Notes under the pieces: generated by a model | What the model was told of the DNA's origin: nothing | Database searches by the model: none | Seen by the model: only the letters and a program-made list of their open reading frames with translations | Position numbers and translations under genes: made by a program | NCBI GenBank assembly: GCA_964035575.1 | Contig: OZ037863.1 | Coordinates: 1,032,001 to 1,096,000 of the forward strand | Length of the DNA: 64,000 nt | Reading direction: 5' to 3' | Source: Rhynchopus sp. YZ270_cl-10 | Lineage: Eukaryota > Euglenozoa > Diplonemea > Diplonemida > Diplonemidae | Part shown: in pieces, positions 31,530 through 44,118 of the stretch | Position numbering within the stretch: the stretch's first letter is position 1 | How the letters are laid out: each line of letters starts with the position of its first letter

Positions 31530-32161
31530 GTTCTTAGATGACCAAATAAACAGAATGACCGAATCCACCAACGCGGTTCATGTCTGGTGACCTTGCACCT
31601 CCACTGCGAGGAATGAGCACAAAAAAAGGTGGGCAACAGAAAACGTTTGAGGACGTTAATCTATTCCCAAAGGTGGTTTTTTTGTTTTTTTTTTTTGAAC
31701 GAAATAAAAAAAAATGAGAGTAACCATTATATTTTGGTCACCAAAAAAGAGGGGTGGTGCGTACACCTTTATATTTTTTCCCCCTCTCCCAAAATACCAT
31801 CCTCCTCCCCCCTACTTCACACCACCAAAAACAGGGCACCCCGTTTCTTTTTACACCACATTTACATTTACACTTTATTGTTTTTCTTCTTCTCTCTTCT
31901 ATCCACGCAACATCTTCCCATTCTGGGAACCCACCACTCTACCCTTGTACTACCAACCAAAGGGCCTTTGGGAGGACCTCTTCATCACTACGTTTTCTTC
32001 TCTGTCATTTACCCATATTTTGCGAAGGCATTGCTATTCGAAGCTTAGGTTATTCTCACTTTTTGTTTATACGCACATTGCGGAAAAGTGTTACGTCAGT
32101 TCACCCATTTACATTGGTGACTAATCACACGGCTCAATCATAACCAAAATCAGTCTCTTTG
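31530..32161. other. Spacer
   Basis: Pyrimidine-rich with T runs. Overlapping Phe/Pro/His-rich frames follow composition only. No gene or clear repeat seen. Confidence 0.5.
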
Positions 32162-32557
32162 ATGGGAGAGAAGTCACCATCGGACCAGCTGCAAGAGATC
32201 ATACGGAGGCATGAATCGCGCTGTTGCTATGAAGAGGGGATACGGTGTCTGAAGAAGCCACCTGCGTACATGACAAGGGTGTACTTCCTGAAGGGAAAGG
32301 AATACCGGCATGAACGTCAGATGACGGACCCTATGTGGCTGCATGAGTCGCCAAACGCTGTCCTCCAAAAACCCACGCAGCTCGCAACGACGGATCTCCA
32401 CGTTTCGAAGAAGTCCGTCCCAGTGCGGCCCTACTCTGCAGGCCCGCCGTCGCAACAGTTCAGCGCACGAACCTGTTTTGGAGGAAGCAAACGACACCGT
32501 GTAGAACGAAAGGATACGCCACCAAACCTCCCCGCCCCGTCGGATTCTATGAATTGA
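32162..32557 (+). CDS. Small unrecognised protein
   Basis: A single-exon frame of 131 residues from the ATG at 32162. Composition is protein-like and unlike the surrounding T-rich spacer: an amphipathic N-terminus (SDQLQEIIRRHESRCCYEEG), KEYRHERQMTDPMWLHES, then a Pro/Ser-rich basic tail with VRPYSAGPPS. No signal peptide or TM. The family is not recognised. The RPYSA word resembles short motifs I have seen in flagellar or cytoskeletal proteins of protists, which is weak evidence. A long minus-strand frame overlaps it, so strand is not certain. Confidence 0.5.
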   Translation: MGEKSPSDQLQEIIRRHESRCCYEEGIRCLKKPPAYMTRVYFLKGKEYRHERQMTDPMWLHESPNAVLQKPTQLATTDLHVSKKSVPVRPYSAGPPSQQFSARTCFGGSKRHRVERKDTPPNLPAPSDSMN

Positions 32558-33509
32558 ACCGTTTCTTTTTTTTCTTCTGTGGAATTCTGTCAAAAAAAGT
32601 AAATGAAACTCCCCGCTTTTCTTCCCGCTGTGACTGGCATCGGGGTGGTCTGCGTGTCCGGTCCGTTCTCCCCCCCGGTGTCCTCCGGGATGTGGGGGAG
32701 TTCCCTGTCCTGGCGGACGTGTTCCGCCCGTGTTCCTCATCTCACCTTCCCCTTTTCCCCTTCTGGGGCGTGGTGGATCCTGGCGACAGCAATCCCGCTG
32801 TCTTTGATGATTGCGTGGATGCAGGCGTTTTGCCTTCTGACTTGTCCTCCTGGCCTGCATGGCCCGCACAACGTCACATCTGTCCAGCAGGTGTATTTTC
32901 CCACTCTGGGGCCAGAATTGTATGTACACAAAGTGACGGAAGGTTCCGGGGAGTCGAGGCGGGAGCCTCTCGCGAGTCCTGTCCATCAGCTCCCTGTAGG
33001 GAGGTGGCGCTTCCCCGCAGCGTCTCCTCGGTCCTCCTGTGTACCACTGCCAGTCCACACATGACCATATCGATCCTCACATTAAAAACGAGCACCTTTT
33101 TTAGGGCGCTCGGGATTCTTCACGGATTGACGGCGCTAAAGCCATACCCGTTCTTTCGCGGATGGTGCTCGAAGAACTTCCGCTCCTGCAGTACGTTGTG
33201 CATTCATCTCCAGTACGCGGATGTGTCCTCCCTCTCAAACACAATGCCTCGTAGGTTCACAAGCTCAGCCCCCTGTCCACATGCGTTGCAACTGCGGTGA
33301 TAAACCCGGCTCGCATGGCTCGGGTGTGGTACACCTCCTCACATATTCAAAGACACAACACGAAGACAATCCTACCCTTTGTCAATGAGATGCCACCTAC
33401 AATTTTCACCAATGTTGACAGGACAGCCAAAAAAAAAAACACTTTTTTCCTCACAACATCCCCCTCCACCATTTAGACACATCCTACACAACACTTTCCA
33501 CACAATGCG
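32558..33509. other. Spacer with antisense coding-like remnant
   Basis: GC-rich relative to other spacers. On the minus strand several short frames read like protein (SGKIHLLDRCDVVRAMQAR, IHAIIKDSGIAVARIHHAPE, CNACGQGAELVNLRGIVF), but no intact gene or family is recognised. This is probably a decayed gene or mobile-element fossil. The final 200 bp before 33510 are a normal 5' flank. Confidence 0.35.
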
Positions 33510-36500
33510 ATGACCCCTTCGACGGTTTCTATCTCCGATGTTGACCGGACGTGGGGCTGTGTCGATGCACCTGCAACCCTCCGAGCCGATGAGGTGTGGT
33601 ACGACCACATGCACATCTCCCTTCCGAAGTACACCGACGAAGCTGGAGTCGTCCCTGAGCTGTACCGCCTCCGCATCGTGAGCCACACTGCCAACACCGT
33701 CCAAGGCCACGTCACCCGCGCTGAAGTAAAACAATCCCGCGGGCGTGTCCGTGTCAGCGGGCTCCAACCCTCCACCTGGTACACAGTGGAGGTGCGTCTC
33801 CCCCGAGCAATCTCCCCCAGCGAGACCTTAGAGGTCCGCACTGCAGACCCTCCAGTCATCTCACAGAGCATGGTGCACCCAAACAGTCTGACCGTGCAGT
33901 GGACCCTCCCCCGCTCAGAGGCTACTTCCGGGCACGACCGCGTCTCTGTCCCCTTGGCCTCCATCCGCTGCGACGCCGTTTTAGAGATTTATATTTGCCT
34001 CAAAACGGCGTTAGTTCTGAACGTCCCTGTACGCACCTGGCGTGGGGTGGTCCCTGCTGGGCAAGAAACTGGGTCTGTAGATATTGATGACTTAGACCCT
34101 CACACCGCGTATTTCATTTCAACCAGACTAGGTCTTGTTAATGATACGAAATCAGTGGAGATGACGGAAAATGATCTTGTTGAAGCAGAAGCACAGCGTG
34201 CAATACGCGAGGCTTTCATCCAACAGGCCGAGGAGGAGGAGGAGGAAGAAGAAGAGCAACGAGAAGAAGAGGCCGAAGAAATCACCCCAGTTGGCTCCCG
34301 ACCATGGTGGGAGGGGCCGGTTCCTATCGTGAGCGGGACTGCCGTTTCCGGAGTACAAACTTTAGAGCAATTTGGTCCGTGGTGTTCTCCGGTCCGAATG
34401 CTGACTTTGCCTTATGTCAGCGTTAGAGTAGCCGCGATCGGAACAGACTTTATTAAGATAGAGTGGAAAAGGTTAGCCAGCTCCGGAAGGCTTCATGGCG
34501 TTGAAGACGATGAGGATGGAGAACGCCGCAAAAACGATGTCGCATTTTACAGCAACCAAGACGCCTTAGTTGCAAACACAAAGATCCAAATCTGGGAGGA
34601 CCCTACTTGGTCAATCAAACAAAACGCTGTGCTCCGCGAAAAATCTCGTACACCAAAACAGCCGGAGCTTTTTCGTGAAGAACGTTTAGTCGCGGAGGTG
34701 GTGCCGCACAGTGCAAACTCTGCTGTAGTTCTCAATCTCCCAACCGATTCGGTCTTTTTTATGTGCATCACCCATTTGAACACCGTAGGCGCCTGGTCTG
34801 CACCAAAAAGGGTTCGTTTTGCAACCCTACGCAACGTAGAGCTTCTGAACCTCAACCTCTCCCAATCCTCCATCACAGTGACCGGAGCACCTTGTGTCCG
34901 TCAAAGGGTTCCATTCTGTAATATACATGCAACGTTTCCGGAGAGGACGGTGTTTACAGAGGATAGCCAAGGGAATTCTATGGAGCGTCCAGAAGGCTTG
35001 CGGCTGCCACAGCATAGGTATACGGGGAAGGATGTGAGGACGCTTGCGGATACAGAGCGGTGGGAGCCTGCGATGGTGGGGAATGTGCCTGAGAGATATG
35101 CGTTGAAGTGTGTCGATGTAGACTCTGGTAAGGTTCTGATCAAATCGTATCGTACCGAGGAGATAGGTCGTGACGCTGACATGCTACTGAAAATGCAGGC
35201 AACCGACCTAAAAGCGGGGGTCGCGCACCTTCTCAGCACCAGAATGCTGCTGGACGATACCTGGAGTGATTGGTCCCCCGCTCTGCTGGTCACCACAATC
35301 CACCCCCTCAAACTCCGTGTGGTAACCCGATCTGCGTCGCAACTTACTGTTCGTTGGGGACGCACTCCGGTTTCTGCTGCACTTCCAATTCCTTGGCATC
35401 CTGTTGCAAGGCCTCGTGTATATGATGAGATAGATGCGTCGCAAATTTTTGATGACAACGATGATAAAACTCACCATCCAAGGGAAACCCAAGGGATCGT
35501 ACGGTACCAAAGCAGGCTGACGGATCCGGATGAAGGTGTGTATTATTATGACGAGTGGGCGGGGATTGAGGATTTGGTGCAGTTTGGGGATGACAACGAT
35601 TTGGCGATGGAGGAGGAGGCGGAGTGCGCCGAGCGGGCTCTGCGTGGGGTGCTTGCTGCGTCTGCGGCGTCCTCCACTGTGATGGGAGTACAGTTCAACA
35701 ACACACTCAATGAAACGCAAGAAGCTGCCGTACGCGACGCTAAGGAGCGCCTCGCCACCCGACGCACCGACTACCGGAATATGACCAAAATCTCCTCCTT
35801 CGTCAAACATTCTACAAGACAACTCTCGGACACAGAATCCGACGCCTACGAAGACGTATGGGACGGACACTCTCTCTCCCGCACCGGAAACACCAAAAGA
35901 ATGCGCAAAAAGCTCGACACCCGCATCCGCCGCGTCGGCAAAACCGTGCACCCCCCAAAACAAAAATGCCAAAAAGCAGAGTTCATAGCTCTCACCCTCT
36001 GGCGTGAAGGTGGCATCCTACCGGAGGATGACGACAACGATGAGGTCCACGAGCTTTTCCCAGAAGAGGCCGACAGCTCGCGGACCGACCAGGAGGAGTC
36101 GGAGTACCAAAAAATTCTGCGGACCTGGACGGCAGGCACACCAGACTGCGGGGCGTGCGAGGACCCCTTCTCTGTCCTATCCTCCGCAGAGCGCTGCAAG
36201 CAAACCGTTGTTCTCCGCTCCACCCAGGAATGCCACGTTTTTGTCAACCTCAACGAAAACACACTCTACTCCTGCCGCCTCGCTGTCCGCAGTCACACCG
36301 GAGTCTGGCGAACCTGCCACACCGCCTGCGGTACAACCCTCATGGACGGTGTCCAGGTTGGTTCCCTCTTTCCACTCACCAGACAAAACCTTATGTTAGG
36401 CTGGGCACCTTCTTCACCATCTGCCCTTACCACATGCAACCCTCATCAACTCAAAAAGCATCTCAAGGAATGCTCAAAACTAAAGGACTCAGAACGAACC

Positions 36501-39500
36501 GGATTACAACAATGCGCAGACGAAGAAGACGACGCGGCACCGTCTCTCTATGTCGAAGACGTGACCGAAGCATATGCCGGATTGTCATGGCACATCCCTG
36601 TTGGAATTCTATCAATATTAGACGCAGCACCGCTATCTGCAGTGGAAGTACGGAGGTTAAAGAGGCAAACAAAAGGAGAAGATGTGCAAGGGGATGCATG
36701 GTTACGCGATGAACGTAACTATTATACAGGGCTTCGCAAGGAACGCAGTGAAATGGACCGAGGCGGGAGAGAGCCGATTTCAGAATGTCTCGCCTCCAGC
36801 AGGTCTTTGCATATCCACCCAGATCCCTCTACCCCTCACGACCCACAGCACGAAGCATTGCACAGTGTCCGCGACTTTGAAGGATCAGTCTCAAGCGCAA
36901 CCAGCACTGTCTCCTCCGCGTCTTCCTCTCCTAGTTCTGAAGAAGGGGAGATTGAAATAGCGCAGCCGGTGACCTCAGAGATTTATAAATCAGCGATAAA
37001 TTGGAAGCTTGTTGCGGAAGTACCCGACGAGGTGTTGGCGAGACAAAAAGCTTTACGTAAACGGGAACGATTTGAAACCAAAGTACGGCTCCGCAAACAG
37101 GTCAAAAAACGGGGCGATACTAGCAGGGGCAGGCAGAATGGGACAACGTTTTGCGACACATTTGAGGCGACAACGCTACCTCCACAAGAGGAGAAGGAGA
37201 GCGACAGCCTTGAAGAAGGGTTTCTTCTCGACCCCACCTCTTCGACGCTGATACGGACGCAGGGACGAAAGAAGAATTTGCGCATGAAGCGCAACCACAC
37301 CACCCACACAACAGAACCCACCGAGGACACCAACGGCCTCTGGAAGCTTGGTGAGGTAGCCGCCGACCGCTTCCACGATGTGCTCCTCAGAGAATACAAG
37401 GTAGTGTTGACCCCAGTCTGCGCTGATAACACAGTGGCACCTCGCGAAATTTACTTTCGCGCGGCGATGAACCGCGTTCATGTGACAGGATTGCGTTCTG
37501 AGACGCAATACCACGCAACCCTGCATATCTACGACACCGGCGCGGATGAATGGAAGTTTGTCAGCAACACCGTCTCCTTCTCTTCCCTTTCTGCGACCAA
37601 GGTGAAGGTCGGGGATGTCCACAAAGACCTGATCTCTTTTACCTGGGACCGCGAAAAGAGCTGGGTCGGCAAAGACGACGGCATTGCCACCCACTCCCAG
37701 ATTGCTCAGGATGAGGCTAACCATGTCGGGGTACGATGCTACAAAATGGTGGTCACCGCGGAACCCAATCCGGACGACACGACACACATATCAGAAACCA
37801 TCGAGAAGCAGGTTGTAGCACGCAACATCTGTTCCCACCATTTGTACGCCCTCTCACCTTCTACTGTCTACTCTGCTAACGTCTGCCCCTTATATGAGGG
37901 AGGGCTCTGGGGAAAGCCGTCAAATTCTATTCGCTTCTTCTACTCTTATATCATTCCCAAAGTTGTGACCATTACAAGCGACCAGCTCCACCTCGCTTGG
38001 GTGCTGCCTGACAAAGCGTTGCTGCATGCGGAGTCCAACCCTCCCCTCTTCGCGGGCAAGGTTATCATGCAGATCAGCGGACCCTCCATCGATATCTGTA
38101 CAGAGCTCGAAGCCCCCACCACAAACCACCATGTGTCCAATCTGACCAGTGACACCGAATATACAGTGACCATAGTAATCTGCCATCAGGTGACTCAAGA
38201 GATTTCTTCATCGAGTCTTCCTGGGCCTGGAGAAGGTTATGAGAGGTTTAAGCCTGCGTCGTTGAAGGTAAAGACATCGTCGGTGCCGATTCCGTTGTTG
38301 GGGTCTTTGGGGGAGGATTTTACGGTGGTGCATATTCCGGTGATATTTGTGCCTATTGTGAAGGAGGCAGGGAGCAAAATGGTTCGCAGCAAGAATGGAT
38401 TATCCCGCGAGGTTGTTTTAGGAAAGCTGTACTCTTCGACTGCCGAGGAGGAGGAGGACAGCGCCTTCGCAGATCTGCCACCGAACAAACAGAAAACCCG
38501 CCCTGCAAGCGCATCGACCCTCTCCTCCGTTGGCTCGTCGTCGTGCTGCTCTGGGTTGCGGAAGGAAGCGAGCAACGTTGCGTCCCCTTTAACTCCATTT
38601 GACGGAGAGACGAAACGGTTATCAATAATTGAAGAGAGGGTTCCCGCATTGGGTCGAGAGATTTCCACTGGGGGCAAGCAGATTGCGAGCATTGTGGTTC
38701 AGACACGCATTTCCCAGGCGCACACCAGAACCACCCGGGTTGACACGATTCGGGTGCCTCTCATTGATTCGGATGCTGCAGAGAATACTCTTGAAACTGT
38801 TATGGTGCATATCGCAAGCCTCCGGCCTAATACTGCTTATCTCATTGAATACCGTCATGAGCTTGCTTGCACTACAATGGGGTCGTGGAGCCAGGAGCTT
38901 CATATCAATACGTTGCCGCCTCTGATCCCTTCGGTGGAGTCGGTAGGGGAGCAGTTCGCGTTGTTGACGTGGAAGAGGGAGCCGGGGTTGGAGGAATATA
39001 TTAAACACATGCCGCAGAGCTTTCAGGTGATCATCGAGGAGACGTCGTTGCAGCCGACCAATAAAAATGATGGACGATCCTCGCAAATCGCTACCTTTCA
39101 GAAATGCATTCAGACCTCGCAATCGGCAGCAGTATTAAGTGGCTTAAAACCGCGTACACCATACAAAGCAAGAGCCAGACAACGAACATCCGATAGAGAG
39201 GACGAATGGGGGGTATGGTCGGATGAAGTGCATTTAGCTACACTCCCTGAAATGGTCGCAAAGGTACTGTCGAAGGGGCAGGATTACTTGGAAATCGCCT
39301 GGGAGAGGGAACCAAAGAACTTCAGGCAGACCCACCCGATTTTAGCCATTTGCCATTCCCCAGAATGGCAGTGCCGTGTCTCACCATTGGTTGCAGGCAC
39401 AGTGCGCATAACAGACTATAATACAGGGAAGCTTCTAGAGGAGGCGGATGTGGAGTGTTCAGAGGGGAATCCTCAGTCGCGGTCGCTCTGTACCTCCAGC

Positions 39501-42500
39501 AGTCTTACCCCAAATACGGTGTACTGTGTGTCTGTGATGATGAAGTATCGGCCTGCCTGCGAGGGCGACGCCACGGAATATTACCAAGGGGAATGGTCGC
39601 GCGCAGTGCACATCCCCACCCTCCCGGTCATCAAGCTGGAAGTAACTGAAACGAGAGAAACCTGTTTTGTTCTGTCCTGGGGGCGTCCTATGACCGATCC
39701 AACAGAGCTGGAAACTGCATTAAAAAGAATTGAGGCAAGAAAGATGCTTGAATCCGAGGATTTTTTGCCAAAACCACGTTTATTACAGTCCTCCGCAGAC
39801 ACTCTAGGAACCCCACACTACGACCACGGTGCGATGGACGCATTGTCTTTGGTGCCTTTCAACGATTTAGACGCCTATCTACCTGAGCCCGACCCCGACG
39901 CTGTTCCACGCCTGGACTACGAAGGACTCATCCCCCCGGTTGGGTGGTGGTACATCGAAGTCGAAGCGGTCTCCGGAGGGCAACACTGTTTCAACGAAGG
40001 AGGGTGTCCTGCGGAAGGTCTCTCCGATTCGAGCATCGCCTGGCATCTCCACTCCGAAAGAGGCACGCAAATTCTCAAAGCTACCATTCCCGGGAATGGG
40101 ACGACCTTTTGCGAGGGTGTGGCGGTGTTGCGGCTGCTGCCGGATAGGGTCTATTCGGTGCGGGCGAAGATTGTGGATGAGTCTGGGCGGGATGGAACGT
40201 GGTCCAGCAGGACCTACGCCACAACGCTTGCTATCCCTCGCGTTTCTGTGACAGCAGTGTCCGAGACAACAGCCTCATTAGCCTGGGTCAGAGCCGCACC
40301 ATCCTGCCAAAGCGCTGTTACCGAACACGGCAAAGCGACACCAGAGATCTACGCGAAAACCGGAAAAGACGTCTTCTGCCAGGTCGTCGTCGTCTCCCGC
40401 GGCGACCTAGGGAAAGGCACCCCACGCTGTCTCGTTGACGAAGTGCTCGACGCAGACCACGGCCTCTTCAGAGTAACAGGGCTCATTCCTGGCGCGAGAT
40501 ACTCCGTTTTGGTGCGTTTCCGCAACTCAAAAGACAATGGGGTGACATCGTGCTATGGACCGTGGTCGGCAATAGCACGGTTTGCGACGTTAACTGGGGT
40601 GTGGGAGTCGCTCAAGGTCATCGACATCGGGCAAGACTACTGCAGGGTCGGGTGGAAGCCTCCGTCGCTGGCGACGATGTTGGAGCAGGAGATCTGGGAC
40701 GAACTGCTCCCTGAGGAGCGGGAGGTGGGCGCTGCCGGGTGTGAGTGCACGGTCTTCGCGAGGGTGATGCCTGCAGGGGTGTTCCGTGGCTCATCACTGC
40801 AGTTTGCCCTGCAAGACGCCAAGGTCGAGGCGCCTATTGCAGTAGAGGTAGAAGGTGTCGCCATCCGCGCGGTCCCCGCCCCCAAGCCCCTCGACAACAG
40901 CTGCACCGCTGTTGTCGTAAAGTCCGACGAGCCCACCGCCGCCACCCCCTGCACAGACAAGCCCTCTGCTGCCCTCCCCTTCCTCCAGCACCTCTACAAC
41001 CCTGGCAAAGCGCCGCAAGGGGCGCCAGAAGCCCATACACTGAAGGGGTCGCGCGACTTCGATGACCCAGCCGTGGTGCGGTGGGAGTTCACCATTGGCG
41101 GGCTGGTACCGCATACGGTGTATCAGTTGGGATTGAAGTATGTGTTTTTTAACGAAATGCAATGTTTTGGGTGCACCTAAGTTTTTGTAATTACTTTTTT
41201 CCCCCATCAGATCCGAATACACCGAGAAGAGCTGCGAGGGGATGTGGGGCGGCGCGAGGGGGAAGGTGCACCTGCAGTTTGTTACGATGCAGATGTTTGA
41301 GTTTCAGGTCATTTCTATTGGCGAGACTTGGGGCCACTTTGGGGTACGCGTACCCCCACAGACCGCCGAGCGCGGGGTACTGACACCTGCACGCAGCAAC
41401 CCATGCACCTTCGAGATCCTCCTTAACGACATGCAGATGCCACAGTGGCTGAAGATGGCCGACCCACCCACAGGGTACTCCGACCTCAAGCTCCGCAAGC
41501 TCGGCCGCGACACCATGTACTCCGTCCGCCTCCGCGAAACCCGCTTCGGCCGCTCCTGGGGCGAATGGCAGCAAATGGCGACCTTCAGCACACAACCCCA
41601 CCCACCCCAGGTCGGCGAGCTCATGGAATGCCGCGACGGCTGGATCTCCTTTAATTGGGGCGTCTTCGACCCCAAAAAGGGTGCAGGGGTCAAACTAACT
41701 GGAGACCAGGTACCCCGAGAATATATGTTCAGCGTCGAAATGCGGCGGGTCGTACCACGCAACGACAACGACACCAAAACTGTACAAGAAATCCTTTCCC
41801 TTCCGGAAGACAAAACAACGAAGTTTGCTATAACCGAATCCAACCACACCTCTGCTGACCCTCCTCACCGGGGACTACGGTGGAGCGGAGGCTGGGAGGA
41901 GGTGGGGATCACCGAAAAACCCTTCATTCGAATGCCCTTACAAGGCAACATCGCAGAATACTACTATCGAGTACGTTTATCCAAGCATTTTGTCGGACAA
42001 AAGGGGAAGCTCATCCCGACCTGGGGAGAGTACGGGATGCTCTTCCATTGGGCAGCACCGTCTCCTCCCAAACCCGCACAATGCCTCAGGGTCGCAGAAC
42101 TGTCCTCCACCTCTGCGGTGATAGAATGGGATCTTCCAAAGAATTATGCTTCCCAGCCGCGTCTTCTGTTTGATGTCTTCTTAGATGCGTCCCCAAGGGA
42201 TGCGCGGTCCAGGTGGACGTTATTACATACAACCGATACAACCGCGTTTTCATTTCAAAATCTTGCAGCCTCGCAGAATTATCGTGTTGCGGTCCGAGCC
42301 GAAAGCGCCTTTGGGAGAGCAACCAAATCCAATGTTTTATCTTTTACCACTCACGTTATTGGAGCGGCTCCAGGGAAGGAGAGAGGAGGGGAGAGGGACG
42401 GAAAAGGAGTACCGCAAAGCCCAGCATTGATGTCCCCAGTAGGGGGGTACCGGCCTAATACAGCCCCGTCTCCGATGGTGCAGTTGGGGAGGCCGTTGGG

Positions 42501-43407
42501 GGCTTTGTCACCTATGTCATCGACAGCGGAGGTTGCGTCTCCCGTCTTTTCTCCAGGAAGTACATTGCCGAAGGTCGCACGAAGGGAAAGCCCGCAAGGG
42601 ATGAGCGAACAGCGGCGTCGTGCAGAGGCCCGCGCTGCATCGGAATTAAAGAAGAGGGGGCGGGTGGTGCATGGTATTCCGGGGGTGCTACCTCCAGCAA
42701 GGCCAAACAATCTCTACGACAAATATCGGGTAGAAAAGAGCAGAAAGCAAACGGTCCTCGCAAACCTCGGAACAAAAAAATATCAAATGTCGGAAAGAGG
42801 GAAAAGCATCATGCAGGTAGTGCGGAAAGGCATGGCCTTCATGGCTGATATGAATGCCGCGGAAGCTTCTCCAAAGAAAACACCGTTTCAACGAATGTTC
42901 GCAGGAGCCGGGCTATCCAAACCACGCAGCCCTCGAGGGAAAGGAGCCACCTTCGCAGGTCTGGTTAAATTGCAGCGGGAGAAATGCAAGCTAGAAAAAC
43001 CGGTTCTAGCCCCGTTCCGCGCAGGTGGGTCCTCGCAGGCTAGAGGGGGTGGGTTGGCCCCTGGCGGGCCCACCAGAGGGATGAGCAGTAATTGTCTTCT
43101 CAGCTCGCCCCGCAGTGTAGCAGGGTCCTTCCGCCGTCAGCATGCCCAGACGCAAAAGGTTACGACGCTCGAGGAACTTACCGTGTCGGATCCAGACCCT
43201 TGTCTAGTAGGGGATGATGCCACAGCAGCGCTCCAAGAAAAGGAAAAGGAAAAATCGAATGGAGAAGAAGAGCGGGATTCAGAAGCGGAGGTGGAGGTGG
43301 ACAAAGTGGACAAAGATGTGTCCGGCCAAGAGGTGGAAGGGAACGAAGCGGAGGAAGACGAGATGCCAATTAGTGTACCCACAGTAACCGATACCGATTG
43401 TGTCTAA
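33510..43407 (+). CDS. Giant fibronectin type III repeat protein
   Basis: Two exons (33510-41137, 41211-43407; phase 2; donor GTATGT, acceptor ATCAG) give 3274 residues. I count about 17 FN3-like units from the repeated F-strand signature L-x-P-x-T-x-Y-x-V (LQPSTWYTVEV near 83, LRPNTAYLIEY, LTPNTVYCVSV, LVPHTVYQLGL near 2530, LAASQNYRVAVRAES near 2900). Many units add a W-x-x-W or G-x-W-S step and a TLP linker, as in WGVWSDEVHLATLP. Acidic, coiled or low-complexity inserts separate groups of units. The C-terminal 350 residues are basic and probably disordered, ending in a Glu/Asp-rich tail. No signal peptide or TM, so an intracellular scaffold (cytoskeletal or axonemal) is likelier than a matrix protein. 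No kinase, enzyme or adhesion motif seen. An upstream ATG at 33505 stops at once. Confidence 0.85.
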
Positions 43408-43422
43408 AATCAAAAGCATTAT

Positions 43423-43491
43423 AGTGGAGTTCATCCTCGGGTGTCTACACTAATACAACCAAGTTTTCAAAAGCAAAAAAAAAAAAAAAAA
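43423..43491 (+). repeat. Dispersed repeat R1, second subtype
   Basis: AGTGGAGTTCATCCTCGGGT, GTCTACACTAATACAACCAAG, TTTTC, then an A run. It lies 15 bp after the FN3 stop codon, so it may form part of that gene's 3' UTR. Confidence 0.75.
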
Positions 43492-43687
43492 TTGGAAGAC
43501 GCTATATAAAAAAACAAATGGAGCGCACCTCCTCGAGTGTCCATAGACTTAAGGTTTTATTTTTTTGCAAAAAAAATGAAGATAATAAAACAAAGTACAG
43601 TTCAAGGCGGCCCTGCATTATTTATATAAACGAATGGGTCGCCTCGTGGGAATTTGCCGTGTCTTGAGAGAATTTTTATTTCTCTTG

Positions 43688-43760
43688 TGCTTTCATCCGT
43701 ATGGCAGGGTCAGTCGGTGCCTGCATCAATAACTGTCCCCTTTTTAAAATCTCCCAGTGC
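43688..43760 (+). repeat. Dispersed repeat R5
   Basis: TGTGCTTTCATCCGTATGGC, AGGGTCAGTCGGTGCCTGCA, followed 40 bp later by a second GTGCCTGCATCCACAG. Confidence 0.55.
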
Positions 43761-44118
43761 CTGCATCCACAGGTGTTTTGTACTTTTTTGTTCAGAAAAC
43801 ACTTTCAATTGTTTTCACTAAGATGAATGTGCACGAGACCCACCCACCTCATATAAGTGAGGGCTCTCCTCAACCCTTGATATCGCACCCACTCCGAACA
43901 CTTCCGTGTAGGTTTGTTGCAAGTAAGAATCGTTAAGAAGACAAAATAAAGCGATATTTTTGATTTATTTTACAACTCTGCAACTCACCCAACCGGACCC
44001 CCACCCCAACTCCACCCCCCTCAGACAAAAAAGGAAATCCCGGCAGTTTCTGCCCACCCCCACATTTGTTTTTTTATATTATCTTCCTCATCAAAGCTTT
44101 CTTTGAAGTTCCTCTAAT

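Larger units (their letters stand above)
43408..44118. other. Spacer between the FN3 giant and the AlkB-like gene
   Basis: R1 (43423-43491, and a diverged trace at 43517-43578), R5 (43688-43760) and R3 (43820-43848) occupy much of it. No gene. Confidence 0.6.
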
